A stretch of DNA of 5,459 nucleotides from Nitrosopumilales archaeon CG_4_9_14_0_2_um_filter_34_16 (GTDB taxonomy: Archaea; Thermoproteota; Nitrososphaeria; Nitrososphaerales; Nitrosopumilaceae): contig PFRJ01000069.1 in the NCBI GenBank assembly GCA_002788515.1, forward strand, positions 1-5,459, in the 5' to 3' direction. This document shows, piece after piece, positions 1 to 5,170 of the stretch; position 1 is the first letter of the stretch; every line of letters starts with the position of its first letter. The notes beneath the pieces are model-generated. The model worked only from the letters and a program-made list of their open reading frames with translations. It had not been told where the DNA came from and did not search any database. The position numbers and the translations under genes are program-made.

Positions 1-946
1 TACCTCCCAAAATATTATACATTATTGAATTATGAATCAATTTTGTACTTCTCAATTCCAATCCAAGAATTGCTCTCAAATGTTGTTCAAATTGTGATGT
101 CTCACTAGACTGTAAAGTATGATGTCCTGAATTATGAACTCGTGGGGCTATTTCGTTAATTACTACGTTACCATCTACAGTTACAAACATCTCTATACCA
201 AAAATACCTGCACCTTTCAACACATTCATTGTTTTTTCTGCAATCTGCTCTGCTTTTTTTGCTATGTCTATAGAAACTCTGGCAGGTGCTATTGTTTCTC
301 GTAAAATATTTTCTTCATGAATATTTTCAACTAGCGGATATGTTTTGATTTGACCTTTTGTATTTCTTGAAGCAATTACCGACACTTCCATACTAAATGG
401 AACAAATTTTTCCAAAAGAAGAGGTTGTCCTTTGAAATAGTCAAATGCTTTTTGAACTTCATTTTCAGAATTAATTTTAAAATTCCCTCTTCCGTCATAT
501 GCATCTCTTCTGGCCTTCAACATTGCGGGAAATCCAAATATTTCTAAACCTTTTTTCACATCTTCAATATTTTTTATTTCTATAAATTTTGGAACAGGTA
601 TGTTATTTTTATGTAAAAATGATTTTTGTAAGAATTTATCTTGAATAATTTTCAAGGTTTCAGGTGAAGGATTGATTTCAGCTTTGTCTTGAACTGATTT
701 TAAAACATCACTGTCGCCAGATTCGATCTCATAAGTAATTATATCAGATCTGTTTGCCAATTCGATTATGGCATCTTTATCTTTGAAATCTGCAAGGATT
801 TGAGTCGCACCTGCTTGAGATGCAGGACAATTTTCAGTAGGATCCAACACAATTATTTCAGATATCTCATCAGGCATCTTTTTTGCAGCTTCAGTAATCA
901 TCATTCCTAGTTGACCTCCACCAATTATTCCAAGAATTTTTGCCAT
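1..946 (-). CDS. purK: N5-carboxyaminoimidazole ribonucleotide synthase PurK (3' end cut off by window edge)
   Basis: PurK is the ATP-grasp enzyme that carboxylates AIR with bicarbonate and ATP to give N5-CAIR in cytosolic purine synthesis. Reading leftward from the ATG at 946, 315 codons are open with no stop, so the C-terminal ~60-75 residues of a usual 360-390 residue PurK lie outside the window. Seen in the translation: the N-terminal nucleotide-fold start GIIGGGQLGMM (6-16), TYEIES (71-76), SPETLKIIQDKFLQK (94-108), the ATP-grasp segment GFPAMLKARRDAYDGRGNF (138-156), EKFVPFSMEVSVIA (179-192), and the signature NEIAPRVHNSGHHT (264-277), which holds metal/ATP-binding residues of the family. 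The start is chosen because the Rossmann-like motif begins six residues in; no Shine-Dalgarno is visible and an A/T-rich box lies about 29 bases upstream. It is divergent from purE, its pathway partner. Identity is very secure. Confidence 0.96.
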   Translation of the reverse strand, partial: MAKILGIIGGGQLGMMITEAAKKMPDEISEIIVLDPTENCPASQAGATQILADFKDKDAIIELANRSDIITYEIESGDSDVLKSVQDKAEINPSPETLKIIQDKFLQKSFLHKNNIPVPKFIEIKNIEDVKKGLEIFGFPAMLKARRDAYDGRGNFKINSENEVQKAFDYFKGQPLLLEKFVPFSMEVSVIASRNTKGQIKTYPLVENIHEENILRETIAPARVSIDIAKKAEQIAEKTMNVLKGAGIFGIEMFVTVDGNVVINEIAPRVHNSGHHTLQSSETSQFEQHLRAILGLELRSTKLIHNSIMYNILGG

Positions 947-970
947 TATGAAAACAATCTTTTTGGATTA

Positions 971-978
971 CAAATATC
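971..978 (-). promoter_or_regulatory. Putative TATA box of purK
   Basis: On the minus strand this reads AGATATTTG, centred about 29 bases before the purK ATG. This fits an archaeal TATA box driving a leaderless or near-leaderless transcript. No Shine-Dalgarno precedes the start, which supports that reading. Assigned by spacing and composition only. Confidence 0.4.
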
Positions 979-1017
979 TAATGCTAGGTGTTTTCTAAGA
1001 TATCTCTAATAGAATTG

Positions 1018-1024
1018 TTAATTA
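1018..1024 (+). promoter_or_regulatory. Putative TATA box of purE
   Basis: TTAATTA is centred 26 bases before the purE ATG, the usual archaeal TATA-to-start distance for a leaderless mRNA. The sequence just before the ATG is T-rich and lacks a Shine-Dalgarno. Assigned by spacing and composition only. Confidence 0.4.
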
Positions 1025-1046
1025 CTCTCTAGTTTTTTCTATTGTT

Positions 1047-1622
1047 ATGGCATATTCTAAAAAACCACTTGTGGGAATAATTATGGGCTCAAGCTCAGAT
1101 AGTAGAATAATGCAAGGAGCAGCTGAAATATTAGATGAATATAAAATCAAACATGAAGATCAAATTGTTTCTGCACATAGGACTCCTTCAAGATTGGCAG
1201 AATATGCAAAACATGCTGAACAGATGGGCTTCAAAATCATCATTGCAGGAGCTGGGGGTGCAGCCCATTTACCTGGAATGATTGCATCTTATACAACAAT
1301 TCCTGTCATTGGTGTGCCAATACTAGTTTACAACGATAAGCATCCAAAAAAATCAGACACTTCGAAGTTTTCTGCTTTTGGTGGATTAGACTCATTATTG
1401 TCTATCACTGAAATGCCATCTGGCTCTCCTGTCGTTGCGGTAGGAGTAAACAAAGCAAGCAACGCAGGAATCTATGCAATGAAAATACTTGCCAATGAAT
1501 TTCCAGACTTAAAAAAGAAACTAAAAGAACACAAATCAAATCAACATAATTCAGTCATGAAAGAATCTGATCAGTTAAAAAAAGAAGGTCTTTCAAAATT
1601 TGCTAAAAAGAAATTCCAGTAG
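1047..1622 (+). CDS. purE: N5-carboxyaminoimidazole ribonucleotide mutase PurE (class I)
   Basis: PurE isomerises N5-CAIR to CAIR, the step after PurK in cytosolic purine synthesis. Family motifs seen in the 191-residue product: GSSSD (14-18, phosphate-binding turn), SAHRTP (42-47), AGAGGAAHLPG (67-77, with the conserved histidine at 74), GVP (89-91), DSLLSITEMPSGSPV (115-129) and NAG (139-141). A purK gene next door argues for the class I mutase rather than the class II enzyme that uses CO2 directly. The protein is longer than the usual 160-170 residues for two reasons: about 14 extra residues between GVP and GGLDSLLS (roughly 93-106, charged and Lys-rich) and a Lys-rich C-terminal tail (about 156-191). 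The ATG at 1047 is chosen because the core begins at once after it and a TATA-like box lies 26 bases upstream. The stop is one base from the end of the convergent ilvA gene. Confidence 0.96.
   Translation: MAYSKKPLVGIIMGSSSDSRIMQGAAEILDEYKIKHEDQIVSAHRTPSRLAEYAKHAEQMGFKIIIAGAGGAAHLPGMIASYTTIPVIGVPILVYNDKHPKKSDTSKFSAFGGLDSLLSITEMPSGSPVVAVGVNKASNAGIYAMKILANEFPDLKKKLKEHKSNQHNSVMKESDQLKKEGLSKFAKKKFQ
1578..1584 (-). terminator. T-tract, possible terminator for the ilvA-type gene, inside purE
   Basis: On the minus strand this is a run of seven T about 40 bases past the ilvA stop, lying within the purE coding sequence. Archaeal RNA polymerase commonly terminates at T-tracts without a hairpin. Tentative, since A-runs are common in AT-rich coding DNA. 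Confidence 0.3.
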
Positions 1623-1623
1623 A

Positions 1624-2832
1624 CTATGTCAGTAAAGTAAACTCTATTTTTTTACTTTTCAGTGCTTCAATTAATGATTCTGCCTGTTCTTTTCCCTGTG
1701 TTTCAAGACTTAAAGTTACTCCTGCAGAGCCTGCACTGATTCCAGAGCTTAGTCTATCATGAACCACTTCTACAATATTTGCATTAGCCAAAGTAATCTC
1801 ATCCACAATTTCTTTAAAGGCACCAGGTCTGTCTGGAAGTATTATGGATAATTTCAGTAAACGACCCATAGCAGCAAGCCCTTTATCTACTATTTGACCC
1901 AAGAGATACATATCCACATTTCCACCTGCTAGGATTGCTACAACTTTTTTTCTAACAGATGATTTTTTGGAAATAAGATATGCCAAGCTTGCAGCACCTG
2001 CAGGTTCAACTACAAATTTCATTCGCTCCATTAGTAAAAACATGGCCTTTGTAATATCTACATCATCAACTAAAACAATATCGTCTACTAATTCCTTGAT
2101 TATTGCAAATGTTAACTGCCCAGGAACTTTTACAGAAATACCATCTGCAATAGTTCGTTCTCCCCCACTAGCAGTTATTGCTCCTTGTTTAATTGAATTA
2201 TACATCGAAGGAAATGATTTTGATTGAACACCAATTACTTTGATTTGAGGATTTTTTTCTTTTATGGCAATTAATGTACCTGCAGCTAATCCTCCTCCAC
2301 CGATTGGAACATAAATTTCATCGACATCTGGCAAGTCTTCCAATATTTCAAGTCCAATTACTCCTTGTGCTGCAATTATTTGTGGATCATCAAAAGCATG
2401 TATCATAGTTGCGCCAGTTTCTTTTGCAATTTCTTTTGCTTTAGATGATGATTCATCATAATTTATTCCCTCTAATATCACATTTGCACCATAACCTCTG
2501 GTGGCAGCAACTTTTGCAGGTGATGCATTTTTTGGCATTACAATAGTACATGGAATTTTTTCTAGTGATGACGCAAATGCTACTCCCTGTGCATGGTTGC
2601 CTGCGGATGCTGCAACAACACCATATTTTTTCTCTTCATCTGATAGTGATTTTATCTTAAAATAAGCTCCACGAATTTTAAACGAGCCGGTTTTTTGTTG
2701 AAACTCTGCTTTTAGATATATGTCTGATCCTGTAAGTTCACTAAATGTTGGTGAATGTATTAGAGGTGTTTTTTTTATCTCATTACCTCGTAATGAATTG
2801 GCCTTTACTATTTCATCATATGACGGATTCAT
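1624..2832 (-). CDS. ilvA: Threonine ammonia-lyase (threonine dehydratase) with C-terminal ACT domain
   Basis: This PLP enzyme deaminates threonine (and often serine) to 2-oxobutanoate and ammonia, the entry step to isoleucine. Numbered from the ATG at 2832 (402 aa), the fold II PLP motifs are clear: KTGSFKIRGAY (47-57) with the Schiff-base lysine at about 52, SAGNHAQG (76-83), the phosphate-binding GGGGLAAG (178-185), EPAGAASLA (276-284) and AGGN (302-305). From about 325 to the end there is an ACT-type domain (LLKLSIILPDRPGAFKEI and following), so the enzyme is probably controlled by an amino acid such as isoleucine or valine. The length matches the family with one ACT domain (about 400 aa). 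The frame stays open to an ATG at 2937, but the extra 35 residues resemble no part of the family, so 2832 is preferred; no Shine-Dalgarno decides it. A biosynthetic versus catabolic role cannot be settled here. It is convergent with purE, one base apart. Confidence 0.93.
   Translation of the reverse strand: MNPSYDEIVKANSLRGNEIKKTPLIHSPTFSELTGSDIYLKAEFQQKTGSFKIRGAYFKIKSLSDEEKKYGVVAASAGNHAQGVAFASSLEKIPCTIVMPKNASPAKVAATRGYGANVILEGINYDESSSKAKEIAKETGATMIHAFDDPQIIAAQGVIGLEILEDLPDVDEIYVPIGGGGLAAGTLIAIKEKNPQIKVIGVQSKSFPSMYNSIKQGAITASGGERTIADGISVKVPGQLTFAIIKELVDDIVLVDDVDITKAMFLLMERMKFVVEPAGAASLAYLISKKSSVRKKVVAILAGGNVDMYLLGQIVDKGLAAMGRLLKLSIILPDRPGAFKEIVDEITLANANIVEVVHDRLSSGISAGSAGVTLSLETQGKEQAESLIEALKSKKIEFTLLT
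1647..1653 (+). terminator. T-tract, possible terminator for purE, inside the ilvA-type gene
   Basis: A run of seven T on the plus strand, followed closely by TTTT, begins 25 bases after the purE stop and lies in the 3' end of the convergent ilvA coding sequence. This fits archaeal T-tract termination. No stable hairpin precedes it. Confidence 0.35.
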
Positions 2833-2870
2833 TGGAAATGTTGCTAATGATTTGGTGTATTTGACTTCTT

Positions 2871-2883
2871 CTATACTAAAATT
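2871..2883 (-). promoter_or_regulatory. Putative TATA region of the ilvA-type gene
   Basis: The minus strand reads TTTAGTATAGAA here, about 45 bases before the preferred ATG at 2832. Transcription would then start near 2850 with a short leader of roughly 17 bases. It lies inside the alternative longer frame (ATG 2937), so it also argues weakly for the shorter protein. Weak evidence. Confidence 0.25.
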
Positions 2884-2959
2884 ACATTTTTTGTCAAATT
2901 TTATGCGTAATTTGTGAGGAATGCCTAAATAGTTCAAAAATAGGTTTCAAAGCATATCA

Positions 2960-3009
2960 AGGGATCCGGAACTCCCCTTTGAGAAGGATTTCTCATTTTC
3001 CGGTTCCTT
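2960..3009. repeat. Bipartite inverted repeat (outer 12-base arms around an inner hairpin)
   Basis: Outer arms 2960-2971 (AGGGATCCGGAA) and 2998-3009 (TTCCGGTTCCTT) pair at 11 of 12 positions if one G-T pair is counted, with a single T-T mismatch. Inside them, TGAGAA (2980-2985) and TTCTCA (2990-2995) form a perfect 6-base stem with a 4-base loop. The element is GC-rich against its surroundings. It begins 8 bases after the stop of the minus-strand 279-residue gene and is followed, about 20 bases later on that strand, by a T5 tract (2940-2936). It may be a 3'-end or termination structure for that gene, a leader element of the ilvA-type gene, or a binding site; the sequence does not decide. Confidence 0.6.
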
Positions 3010-3016
3010 GGTTTAA

Positions 3017-3856
3017 TTATGATTTAATTATTATCTCAAGTTCATCTAATCTTTTCAAAATATTTGTCCTTACAGAATCCGGGATTTTTCTTGCATCAAA
3101 CAATCCTTCGCGATTATTATTTTTGATAAATTCTAAATCCAATGTTAACAAACACCCTTCTTCACCTGCAACTAATCTTGGATCATCAATTAAAATTGAC
3201 GATGTCTGATAAGTTTCAAGTAAAAGAGAATCAAGTTCTGCAAACAATTTGTTTTTCTCCTCAGACAATTTTTGAAAATCAATGCCTGCATCTTTTTGAA
3301 TTTCTGTGAAAACTTTTTCTCGAAATTCATCATTTTCATAAAATACCTCAAATAGTTTCTGATGATCAAAATCTTTGTATCCCATTTCTTTGAGTTTATT
3401 CAAAACAATCTGATCACTGTTATTTGCCAATTGCTCTTCTTTGTTTTTTGTTGAATCCACAATAACTGCCAATTCTTTTTGACAATCAATTACACGCTGA
3501 ATTGGTTTATAGTATAATAAAACGTGGAATTGTAAAGAAAGATGACCTGATAGCAGATAATTCCCTTCACGTATCTCAAATTTTGTAAAAACCCTTCGGA
3601 TATCTTGGTTGTTGGATGTAGATACATCTTGTAAAGACCAGCCTTGTAAATAATCATTAATTTTTTGAAAATAATTTGTGACTAGTTTTGGATCAAATGT
3701 TTTTTGTTCTGTAATTGTAGAATCCCCCATCATGACTTTCACATCAAACATTTTTGTCAAATCAGTCATTTTTGAAAGATATGATTTTTGGATGGATTCA
3801 TTTTTCTGATTTAATAGTTGAATAAACTCATTGGGAGATCTTGAACCTAGTCGCAC
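3017..3856 (-). CDS. Hypothetical protein, 279 aa, function not recognised
   Basis: I do not recognise the family. The product is soluble-looking and rich in Lys, Glu, Asp, Gln and Asn, with no signal peptide or membrane segment. By eye there is a helical N-terminal third (about 8-75), a strand-like middle (about 88-135, including FEIREGNYLLSGHLSLQFHVLLYY), a charged helical stretch that could form a coiled coil (about 140-215), and a short C-terminal block (222-279) that begins with LIDDPRLVAGEEGCLL and ends in another charged helix. The start is a GTG at 3856, the first possible start after an in-frame TAA; the first internal ATG would give 250 aa. A GGAG lies too far upstream (over 15 bases) to act as a normal ribosome site, while a TATA-like box sits about 29 bases upstream, so a leaderless GTG start is plausible. 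It is divergent from the zinc-ribbon/cyclase operon. The long uninterrupted frame makes it a real gene. Confidence 0.85.
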   Translation of the reverse strand: MRLGSRSPNEFIQLLNQKNESIQKSYLSKMTDLTKMFDVKVMMGDSTITEQKTFDPKLVTNYFQKINDYLQGWSLQDVSTSNNQDIRRVFTKFEIREGNYLLSGHLSLQFHVLLYYKPIQRVIDCQKELAVIVDSTKNKEEQLANNSDQIVLNKLKEMGYKDFDHQKLFEVFYENDEFREKVFTEIQKDAGIDFQKLSEEKNKLFAELDSLLLETYQTSSILIDDPRLVAGEEGCLLTLDLEFIKNNNREGLFDARKIPDSVRTNILKRLDELEIIIKS

Positions 3857-3880
3857 AAAAAATTACAACTAGTTACTCTC

Positions 3881-3888
3881 CTTAAACC
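3881..3888 (-). promoter_or_regulatory. Putative TATA box of the 279-residue gene
   Basis: The minus strand reads GGTTTAAG, centred about 28 bases before the GTG start at 3856. This fits a near-leaderless transcript and sits back to back with the plus-strand box at 3901-3910. Assigned by spacing only. Confidence 0.35.
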
Positions 3889-3900
3889 TTCATCAAAATC

Positions 3901-3910
3901 TAAATAGATA
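3901..3910 (+). promoter_or_regulatory. Putative TATA box of the zinc-ribbon/cyclase operon
   Basis: TAAATAGATA is centred about 23 bases before the ATG at 3928 and continues into an A-run. No Shine-Dalgarno stands at a useful distance before that ATG, so a leaderless first gene is likely. The second gene, by contrast, has a ribosome site. Confidence 0.45.
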
Positions 3911-3927
3911 AAAGTCCCATTTTAGGC

Positions 3928-4050
3928 ATGAATAAATCTAAAATTACCTGTGAAAATTGCAATAATGATATTACGGAATACTACCATGATGGATATAAGG
4001 GGAAAAGAGGCAAATGTCCTAATTGTGGAGTTGATTTTCCTTTAGAATAA
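3928..4050 (+). CDS. Mini zinc-ribbon protein, 40 aa
   Basis: A complete small gene, ATG to TAA. The product has two CxxC knuckles, CENC (8-11) and CPNC (30-33), 18 residues apart, and the second runs on as CPNCGVDFP. This is the classic rubredoxin-like zinc-ribbon arrangement, so one bound zinc is expected. Such mini proteins often touch nucleic acid or a partner protein, but no precise function can be given. The start is supported by a TATA-like box 23-26 bases upstream, with no competing ATG. The stop is 11 bases before the cyclase start and a ribosome site lies in between, so the two are almost surely co-transcribed. The paired CxxC motifs make chance very unlikely for so short a frame. 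Confidence 0.8.
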   Translation: MNKSKITCENCNNDITEYYHDGYKGKRGKCPNCGVDFPLE

Positions 4051-4056
4051 GAGAGG
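4051..4056 (+). promoter_or_regulatory. Ribosome binding site of the cyclase gene
   Basis: GAGAGG lies five bases before the ATG at 4062, matching the anti-Shine-Dalgarno of archaeal 16S rRNA. It is the only clear site of this kind in the window, as expected for an internal gene of an operon whose first gene is leaderless, and it fixes the cyclase start. Confidence 0.6.
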
Positions 4057-4061
4057 ATTCC

Positions 4062-4853
4062 ATGGTTAAAACAAATAAAGAAAACGCAGATGTAGAACAA
4101 ACCAATAATGTCGTAGATATGTTACTTAGTAAAAATCCCAATCAAACAATAGATTCTGAGACCATGATTTTAGATACACAAAAACGTGTTTGGGGTGCAC
4201 TCAAAAAAGGATATGAATATTCGGGAATCATTAATGATTCAGATAAATTTCTGAGAAAAAATGTTTTTTTAAAATTAGATATGGTGGTGCTCTACGTAGA
4301 TCTTGTTGGTTCAACTACAATGACGTTGGAAATGCCTGCAGAAAAAATTGCAATAATTGTAAGTTCATTTTCACAAGAAATGGCAGCAGTCATCAGACAA
4401 CATCAAGGATATGTTTTAAAATTTGTAGGAGATGCAATCATTGGGTATTTTATTGGTGAAAATAATGGTTTACTTGCAGCAGATAATGCCGTAAATTGTG
4501 CAAAATCAATGCTAACCATAATTCAAAAAGGCATAAATCCAATTCTAAATCAATATGATTATCCAGACTTAATGGTAAAAATTGGAGTTGATTATGGACA
4601 AAACATTGTAGTTAGATATGGTGCAGATGTAGAGAAATCTCATGTAGATTTAATGGGACCTGCAATGAACATTGCATCAAAAATTCAAAACATGGCAAAA
4701 CCAAATCAAATTTTAATTGGAAGTGACGTATATCAAAGATTACATCCAAGTTCACAGAAAGAATTTACACAAATAGTGTGGAAAAATAATGAATGGAGAT
4801 ATCGCTCTAGAGTAACAGGTGAGATTTACAATGTGTTTGAATTTAACGGCTAA
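4062..4853 (+). CDS. Class III adenylate/guanylate cyclase, cytosolic
   Basis: A 263-residue protein with one class III nucleotide cyclase catalytic domain (about 73-223), expected to act as a homodimer making a cyclic nucleotide from an NTP. Key positions by comparison with the family: metal-binding Asp80 (VLYVDLVGST) and Asp124 (KFVGDAIIGYF); substrate-base residues Lys120 (four before Asp124) and Asp196 (HVDLMGPAMN), the pair typical of ATP rather than GTP; and Asn203, which binds the ribose/transition state. The expected transition-state Arg, four after the Asn, is Lys207 (NIASK), a conservative but notable change. The first ~70 residues carry no recognised sensor domain: a polar stretch and then a helical segment (about 36-70) that may be the dimerising lead-in. 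There are no membrane segments. The C-terminal tail (225-263) is aromatic and charged. It is downstream of the mini zinc ribbon in the same operon. An adenylate cyclase is most likely; activity and product are inference. Confidence 0.92.
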   Translation: MVKTNKENADVEQTNNVVDMLLSKNPNQTIDSETMILDTQKRVWGALKKGYEYSGIINDSDKFLRKNVFLKLDMVVLYVDLVGSTTMTLEMPAEKIAIIVSSFSQEMAAVIRQHQGYVLKFVGDAIIGYFIGENNGLLAADNAVNCAKSMLTIIQKGINPILNQYDYPDLMVKIGVDYGQNIVVRYGADVEKSHVDLMGPAMNIASKIQNMAKPNQILIGSDVYQRLHPSSQKEFTQIVWKNNEWRYRSRVTGEIYNVFEFNG

Positions 4854-4866
4854 CCGAGTCTAAATA

Positions 4867-5013
4867 TTAAACAGTAAATTTGTCAGGACACTCTACGTGT
4901 TCATAATGGTGTTCGGTGAATTTTTCTCTAACCACGTAAATTACAATTTTATGTAGATCTTTTTCTTGAATGTCCTTTTTACATTTCAGACATGATTTTT
5001 TTGATTCATACAT
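4867..5013 (-). CDS. Small Cys/His (probable zinc-binding) protein, 48 aa
   Basis: A complete small minus-strand frame from ATG (5013) to TAA. The product begins MYESKKSCLKCKKDI, giving a CxxC knuckle (8 and 11), and ends EHVECPDKFTV, giving H39 and C42 as an HxxC pair. Four well-spaced ligands in 48 residues suggest a single zinc site of treble-clef or zinc-finger kind; the middle (22-32) is strand-like and basic. Its function is unknown. No Shine-Dalgarno is seen, and a TATA-like CTTATAGA lies about 30 bases upstream, so a near-leaderless start is likely. It is convergent with the cyclase gene, with 13 bases between the stops. The ordered cysteines and the fit into an otherwise empty gap support a real gene. 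An overlapping in-frame alternative start was not found. Confidence 0.65.
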   Translation of the reverse strand: MYESKKSCLKCKKDIQEKDLHKIVIYVVREKFTEHHYEHVECPDKFTV

Positions 5014-5021
5014 GTGTAACA

Positions 5022-5058
5022 GCGATCAAAATTAGGAATCTATAAGGATCTGCGATCA
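5022..5058. promoter_or_regulatory. Possible shared promoter/operator: TATA-like core flanked by a 7-base direct repeat
   Basis: GCGATCA occurs at 5022-5028 and again at 5052-5058, exactly 30 bases apart (about three helical turns). Between the copies, TCTATAAGG (5039-5047) is TATA-like and would suit either strand: about 30 bases from the minus-strand start at 5013 and about 23 from the possible plus-strand start at 5066. A regulator binding on one face of the DNA is imaginable. Seen: the repeats and their spacing; the role is inference. Confidence 0.3.
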
Positions 5059-5071
5059 GCTCAAATTGAGC
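5059..5071. repeat. 13-base palindrome
   Basis: GCTCAAATTGAGC is a perfect inverted repeat of six-base arms around a single central base. It follows directly after the second GCGATCA copy and covers the TTG start candidate at 5066. Its size suits an operator for a dimeric helix-turn-helix regulator. It may also be chance in AT-rich DNA. Confidence 0.4.
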
Positions 5072-5170
5072 AAAAACAACTCAGATTTAACTAAAGAGTA
5101 TATCAAACGACTAAAGCAAGCCACAAATATGGCAAATACGGACAAATTATGTTGGATAGTTTCGCAATAA
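5066..5170 (+). CDS. Doubtful small ORF, 34 aa, TTG start
   Basis: A frame of 34 codons from TTG to TAA, giving a charged product that begins (M)SKNNSDLTKEYIKRLKQ and ends DKLCWIVSQ. It looks like an amphipathic helix followed by a short hydrophobic end. In its favour are protein-like composition and a TATA-like box centred about 23 bases upstream. Against it are its shortness, the rare TTG start, and a 22-base overlap with the next frame at 5149. It could be a leader peptide, the true N-terminal part of the next gene if there is a frameshift, or nothing. Confidence 0.25.
   Translation: MSKNNSDLTKEYIKRLKQATNMANTDKLCWIVSQ

Noticed and set aside
1967..2227. Plus-strand open frame of 86 codons
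   Set aside because: It lies wholly opposite the catalytic region of the well-supported threonine ammonia-lyase gene and has no family motif; it is an antisense shadow.
2720..2917. Plus-strand open frame of 65 codons
   Set aside because: It is antisense to the start of the threonine ammonia-lyase gene, with no motif and no ribosome site.
2960..3009. Bacterial-type intrinsic terminator
   Set aside because: No T-run follows either outer arm directly; the nearest on the minus strand is T5 about 20 bases on, and the genome looks archaeal. Kept as an inverted repeat of unknown role.
3012..3030. Direct repeat TTTAATTA (3012-3019 and 3023-3030)
   Set aside because: It is low-complexity A/T sequence around a stop codon and is easily chance at this composition.
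2979..3209. Plus-strand open frame of 76 codons
   Set aside because: It starts in the inverted repeat and runs antisense to the end of the 279-residue gene; its Ser/Ile/Asn-rich product looks like reverse-strand noise.
5129..5170. Thirteen-codon frame from the ATG at 5129, with a TATA-like GTATATC upstream
   Set aside because: It is too short to support alone; it is in frame with and contained in the 34-codon candidate, where it is mentioned as part of that entry.
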